Of a DNA stretch of 64,000 bases, positions 61,888 through 64,000 are shown in pieces; the first letter of the stretch is position 1, and each line of letters opens with the position of its first letter. This DNA comes from CAJWOS01 sp964502005 (GTDB taxonomy: Bacteria > Myxococcota_A > UBA796 > UBA2385). A program made the translations under genes and the position numbers. The stretch spans positions 1 through 64,000 of the forward strand of contig CAZCUX010000016.1 in the NCBI GenBank assembly GCA_964502005.1, given 5' to 3'. The notes under the pieces are model-generated. The model was not told the origin of the DNA and ran no database searches. It saw only the letters and a program-made list of their open reading frames with translations.

Positions 61888-63074
61888 TAGCGCGCGCGAT
61901 GGGGCTTTGGTGCGCGTTGGCGAGCGGCGCCGCGTGGGCCGATGACGCCGCGCTCGCGCGTGCGCAAGCCGCCGAGTTGGACCGTGCGCGCGCCGAAGTC
62001 GCCGGTCAGATGCAGCTTCTCGCGTATGACCTCATCGACGAGATGGTGTATCGCTGGTCCCAGTCGCCGGTGGTCGCCGCCGAGACGCCCGTGGTGCTCG
62101 TGGGCGTCACGGTGCCCGCTGGCCTTGGCTCCGGCATGGCCTCGTTGTTGGAGAACCACCTCTCCGAGCTCATGTTGCGGCATCCCGAGACCGGGCTGTC
62201 GCTGGTCCATTGTCCGGTGTGTACCGCGATGGTGGTGCACTCGGGGCCAGAAGGCACCCGCATCGCCCGCGGCATCGACGACCCCACGGTGTTGGCGCAG
62301 CTCGGCCAGGACACCGAACGGTTGGCTTTGTTTGTCGACATTGAGGCGGAAGGGGCGGCCTTGGTGCTTCGGGCGCGCCTCACGCGCCTCACGCCCACAT
62401 TGCCGATTGTGTGGAGCCACACGCTGTCTTCCGAGGTGGGCGTGGCGGCATTGTTGCGCTCGCCTACCCGTCTCCAATCGGCCGAAGAGGCCCGCCAGGA
62501 ATACGTCGATATGTTGGAAGACGGCGGGCGCTTCCTCATCCCCTTGCGAATGGGCGTTCGCTCGTTTGAGCGCTCCTCCGACGGGTTTTCGTTGGGTGCC
62601 CCGCCGTTTTTGTGGTTTCAGTCGGGGATAGAGCTGTCCCCCACCACCGCCCGTGTGTGGACCTCTAGCTTTTTGGTGGGGTACAGCGTGGTCCCCCAAG
62701 CCTACCAAGGCATCATGGGGCAAGTGCGCCAATCCCGCTTGCTCACCGGACGCAGCCGGTCGCTGACCCACCCCGACCTCTATGGATTTATCGGCGGCGC
62801 GGTGATGACGGTGTGGGGGCCATCGGCGGCGTCGTTTCGCATTCAGCCGCTCACCGTGGACGAAGTCTTGGGGGATACGGCCAAGCAAGACCCCCGCGCC
62901 ACCTTTGCGACGCTCCAGTTCGGCGCGGACCTTCGATTGGGCAACCGCGTGGGCTTGTCCTCGTTTTTTGAGACAATTCCATCGCTGCGAACCTCGGATA
63001 ATCTTGCCGACTATTTTTACTTTTTGGGCCTTCCGTGGTCCACTTGGGGCACGGAGGTGACGTTTTGGTTTTAG
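61884..63074 (+). CDS. Secreted protein with probable outer-membrane beta-barrel C-terminus
   Basis: A 396-residue protein with signal peptide (MGLWCALASGAAWA). The N-terminal half has helical and beta parts resembling FlgO/TolB-type domains (VLVGVTVPAGLGSGMASLLENHLSELML, then HCPVC). The C-terminal half is aromatic, alternating beta (FGADLRLGNRVGLSSFFETI, YFYFLGLPWSTWGTEVTFWF) and ends in Phe, the usual signal for outer-membrane barrels. It is related to the protein at 63065-64000 (C-x-x-C before MVV-SGP, followed by R-x-DD). It starts at ATG 61884 inside the previous stop and ends 10 bp after the next TTG start. Confidence 0.7.
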   Translation: MIARAMGLWCALASGAAWADDAALARAQAAELDRARAEVAGQMQLLAYDLIDEMVYRWSQSPVVAAETPVVLVGVTVPAGLGSGMASLLENHLSELMLRHPETGLSLVHCPVCTAMVVHSGPEGTRIARGIDDPTVLAQLGQDTERLALFVDIEAEGAALVLRARLTRLTPTLPIVWSHTLSSEVGVAALLRSPTRLQSAEEARQEYVDMLEDGGRFLIPLRMGVRSFERSSDGFSLGAPPFLWFQSGIELSPTTARVWTSSFLVGYSVVPQAYQGIMGQVRQSRLLTGRSRSLTHPDLYGFIGGAVMTVWGPSAASFRIQPLTVDEVLGDTAKQDPRATFATLQFGADLRLGNRVGLSSFFETIPSLRTSDNLADYFYFLGLPWSTWGTEVTFWF

Positions 63075-64000
63075 CGTTCCTCTGTGCTATATTGCTGTGG
63101 GTCACGCCGGCGCACGCCGACCCCACGGCCACCCGCGATGCCCTCGACCGCCTCCAAGAAGTGTTGGAAGTGCAAGCGGAAGCAGGTGCGTTTGGAGCGG
63201 CGGGCAGCCAGCCAGTGATTTTGGTGCGGGCCGAGCCGCGCTATATCGAGTCCGAGGCGTGGTTTCAGACCCGCGTTGTTGAAGTGCTGGTGCCGGTGTT
63301 CGCCGATGGGGGCTTGCGTGTATGCGAAGCATGTTCGGCGTCGCGGGCCCAGGTGGGCGATGGGGCGATGGTCGTGCAATCGGGCCCCGTCACCTTGGAC
63401 GAGGTCCGCGCGCTCGACGATGCCGCGCGGGGCACGGCGCCTGTCGCGGGGCTGGCCGTTTGGGTGGACGAGACCATCTCGGGTGTGTCGGTGCGCGTCG
63501 TCGACCTGTCCAATGGGCGCGTTGTGCTGGCGCGCAATGTCGACCCCAACCTCGCCGAGAGTCGCCGTTCGCGGCGCACCTACACCCAAGCCGAAGAGCT
63601 CGCGCGGCGGGCGCGGGGCGATGGGCTGACCCAATCGTTTGTCGATGTGGCCGTGTTTCCCGGACAGCACGTCTCGATTGACTGGACGGACCAATGGGGA
63701 CCGGACAATCGGCGGCTATCGGGCGTGACGGTGTCGCTGTTTGACCCCGTCCTCGGCGTAGGCGCGTGCCATCACCGCGCCACCCGCCTGTTCGACACGA
63801 CGGTGGGCGCGCAGGTGTTGATGAGCGTACCGACCGCGTTGGTCAACAGTTTTGGAACCGATGTCGGCGACGTCATCGACCCGATGCTCACGGCTGCGGG
63901 CGTCATCCGTGTGCCGTTTGGCCGAAAAAACTACGGAATCAATCTAATTGCGTCCACCAATAGCCGCGTAGGCGTGGGTATTTCATTGCTAAACGCCACT
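63065..64000 (+). CDS. Secreted protein, paralogue of the preceding gene, partial at window edge
   Basis: Open for 312 codons with no stop to position 64000, so the 3' end is outside the window. TTG 63065 has GGAGG 7 nt upstream and leads into a signal peptide (MVLAFLCAILLWVTPAHA). It overlaps the 3' end of the previous gene by 10 bp. The mature part has PVILVRAEPRYIESEAW, a VCEACSA cysteine pair, MVVQSGPVTLDEVRALDDAA, then a beta-rich region (VRVVDLSNGRVVLARNV, VAVFPGQHVSIDWTDQWG). The C-x-x-C / MVV-SGP / DD order matches the previous gene, so both likely arose by duplication. Confidence 0.7.
   Translation, partial: MVLAFLCAILLWVTPAHADPTATRDALDRLQEVLEVQAEAGAFGAAGSQPVILVRAEPRYIESEAWFQTRVVEVLVPVFADGGLRVCEACSASRAQVGDGAMVVQSGPVTLDEVRALDDAARGTAPVAGLAVWVDETISGVSVRVVDLSNGRVVLARNVDPNLAESRRSRRTYTQAEELARRARGDGLTQSFVDVAVFPGQHVSIDWTDQWGPDNRRLSGVTVSLFDPVLGVGACHHRATRLFDTTVGAQVLMSVPTALVNSFGTDVGDVIDPMLTAAGVIRVPFGRKNYGINLIASTNSRVGVGISLLNAT

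Overview
The window comes from a high-GC bacterial chromosome, most likely a Myxococcota (delta-proteobacterial) genome assembled from metagenomic or draft data. The case rests on several features: two secreted enzymes ending in a MYXO-CTERM-like tail (CGC, hydrophobic stretch, Arg cluster) at 29829-32660 and 57945-59522; a giant MopE-like Cys/Asp repeat lipoprotein; a DUF1592/DUF1588-DUF1552 pair; many lipoproteins with Ser/Thr/Asp/Gly-rich linkers; PEGA, FHA and sigma-54 regulator genes; and frequent GTG/TTG starts in tightly overlapping operons. A run of 100 Ns (49461-49560) sits inside a tandem repeat and marks a scaffold gap.

Layout. 1-6205: a CPBP-type membrane protease and a lipoprotein amidase, surrounded by gene-poor DNA with several repeats, including a 119-bp element present on both sides of the amidase gene. 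6206-8385: a thiolase / 3-hydroxyacyl-CoA dehydrogenase operon. 8566-11538: a McrBC/LlaJI-like restriction pair. 11614-14291: a glycosyl-hydrolase-like lipoprotein overlapping a DegP-type protease. 14488-17626: an FHA / metallo-beta-lactamase-fold / QueE / DUF695-like operon. 17813-22259: a forward operon of a DUF1592-family lipoprotein, a Tat-exported DUF1552 protein and a DUF3565-DUF1971 fusion. 22281-27712: a 1417-residue repeat lipoprotein and a PEGA protein. 27809-29677: selB. 29829-33529: a MYXO-CTERM amidase and an isolated BrxA/DUF1819-like gene, converging on a terminator. 34054-40355: a soluble histidine kinase with a pseudo-receiver, BolA, a fatty-acid desaturase, a two-component pair, a PrsW-like protease and a TerB-like protein.

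40522-47503 holds three translationally coupled genes that I regard as the best candidate for an undescribed system: a large GT2-type glycosyltransferase-like protein, an Hsp90/MORC-like GHKL ATPase, and a second large protein whose N-terminus looks like a GHKL domain without its catalytic Asn/Asp. They are followed by an NAD-dependent epimerase-like gene (47654) and an unknown gene (48624) before the repeat and assembly gap. 50032-52879 carries a small membrane protein, an FAD oxidoreductase and a DRE-TIM aldolase. 52892-55272 encodes a GAF-AAA-Fis sigma-54 activator overlapping a second metallo-beta-lactamase-fold gene that is paralogous to the one at 16274. 55507-60270 contains a C-terminally anchored hypothetical protein, a winged-helix-like protein, a sulfatase/phosphatase-superfamily protein, a PHP-domain MYXO-CTERM protein and a CxxCH lipoprotein. 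From about 60568 to the end of the window runs an operon of envelope proteins. It includes a probable outer-membrane beta-barrel (61884-63074) and a second secreted protein that starts with TTG at 63065 and is cut by the window edge.

No tRNA, rRNA, CRISPR array or insertion sequence was recognised. Start codons were moved inward where a Shine-Dalgarno sequence, signal peptide or stop/start overlap supported it. All family assignments come from reading the sequence; no database search was run.
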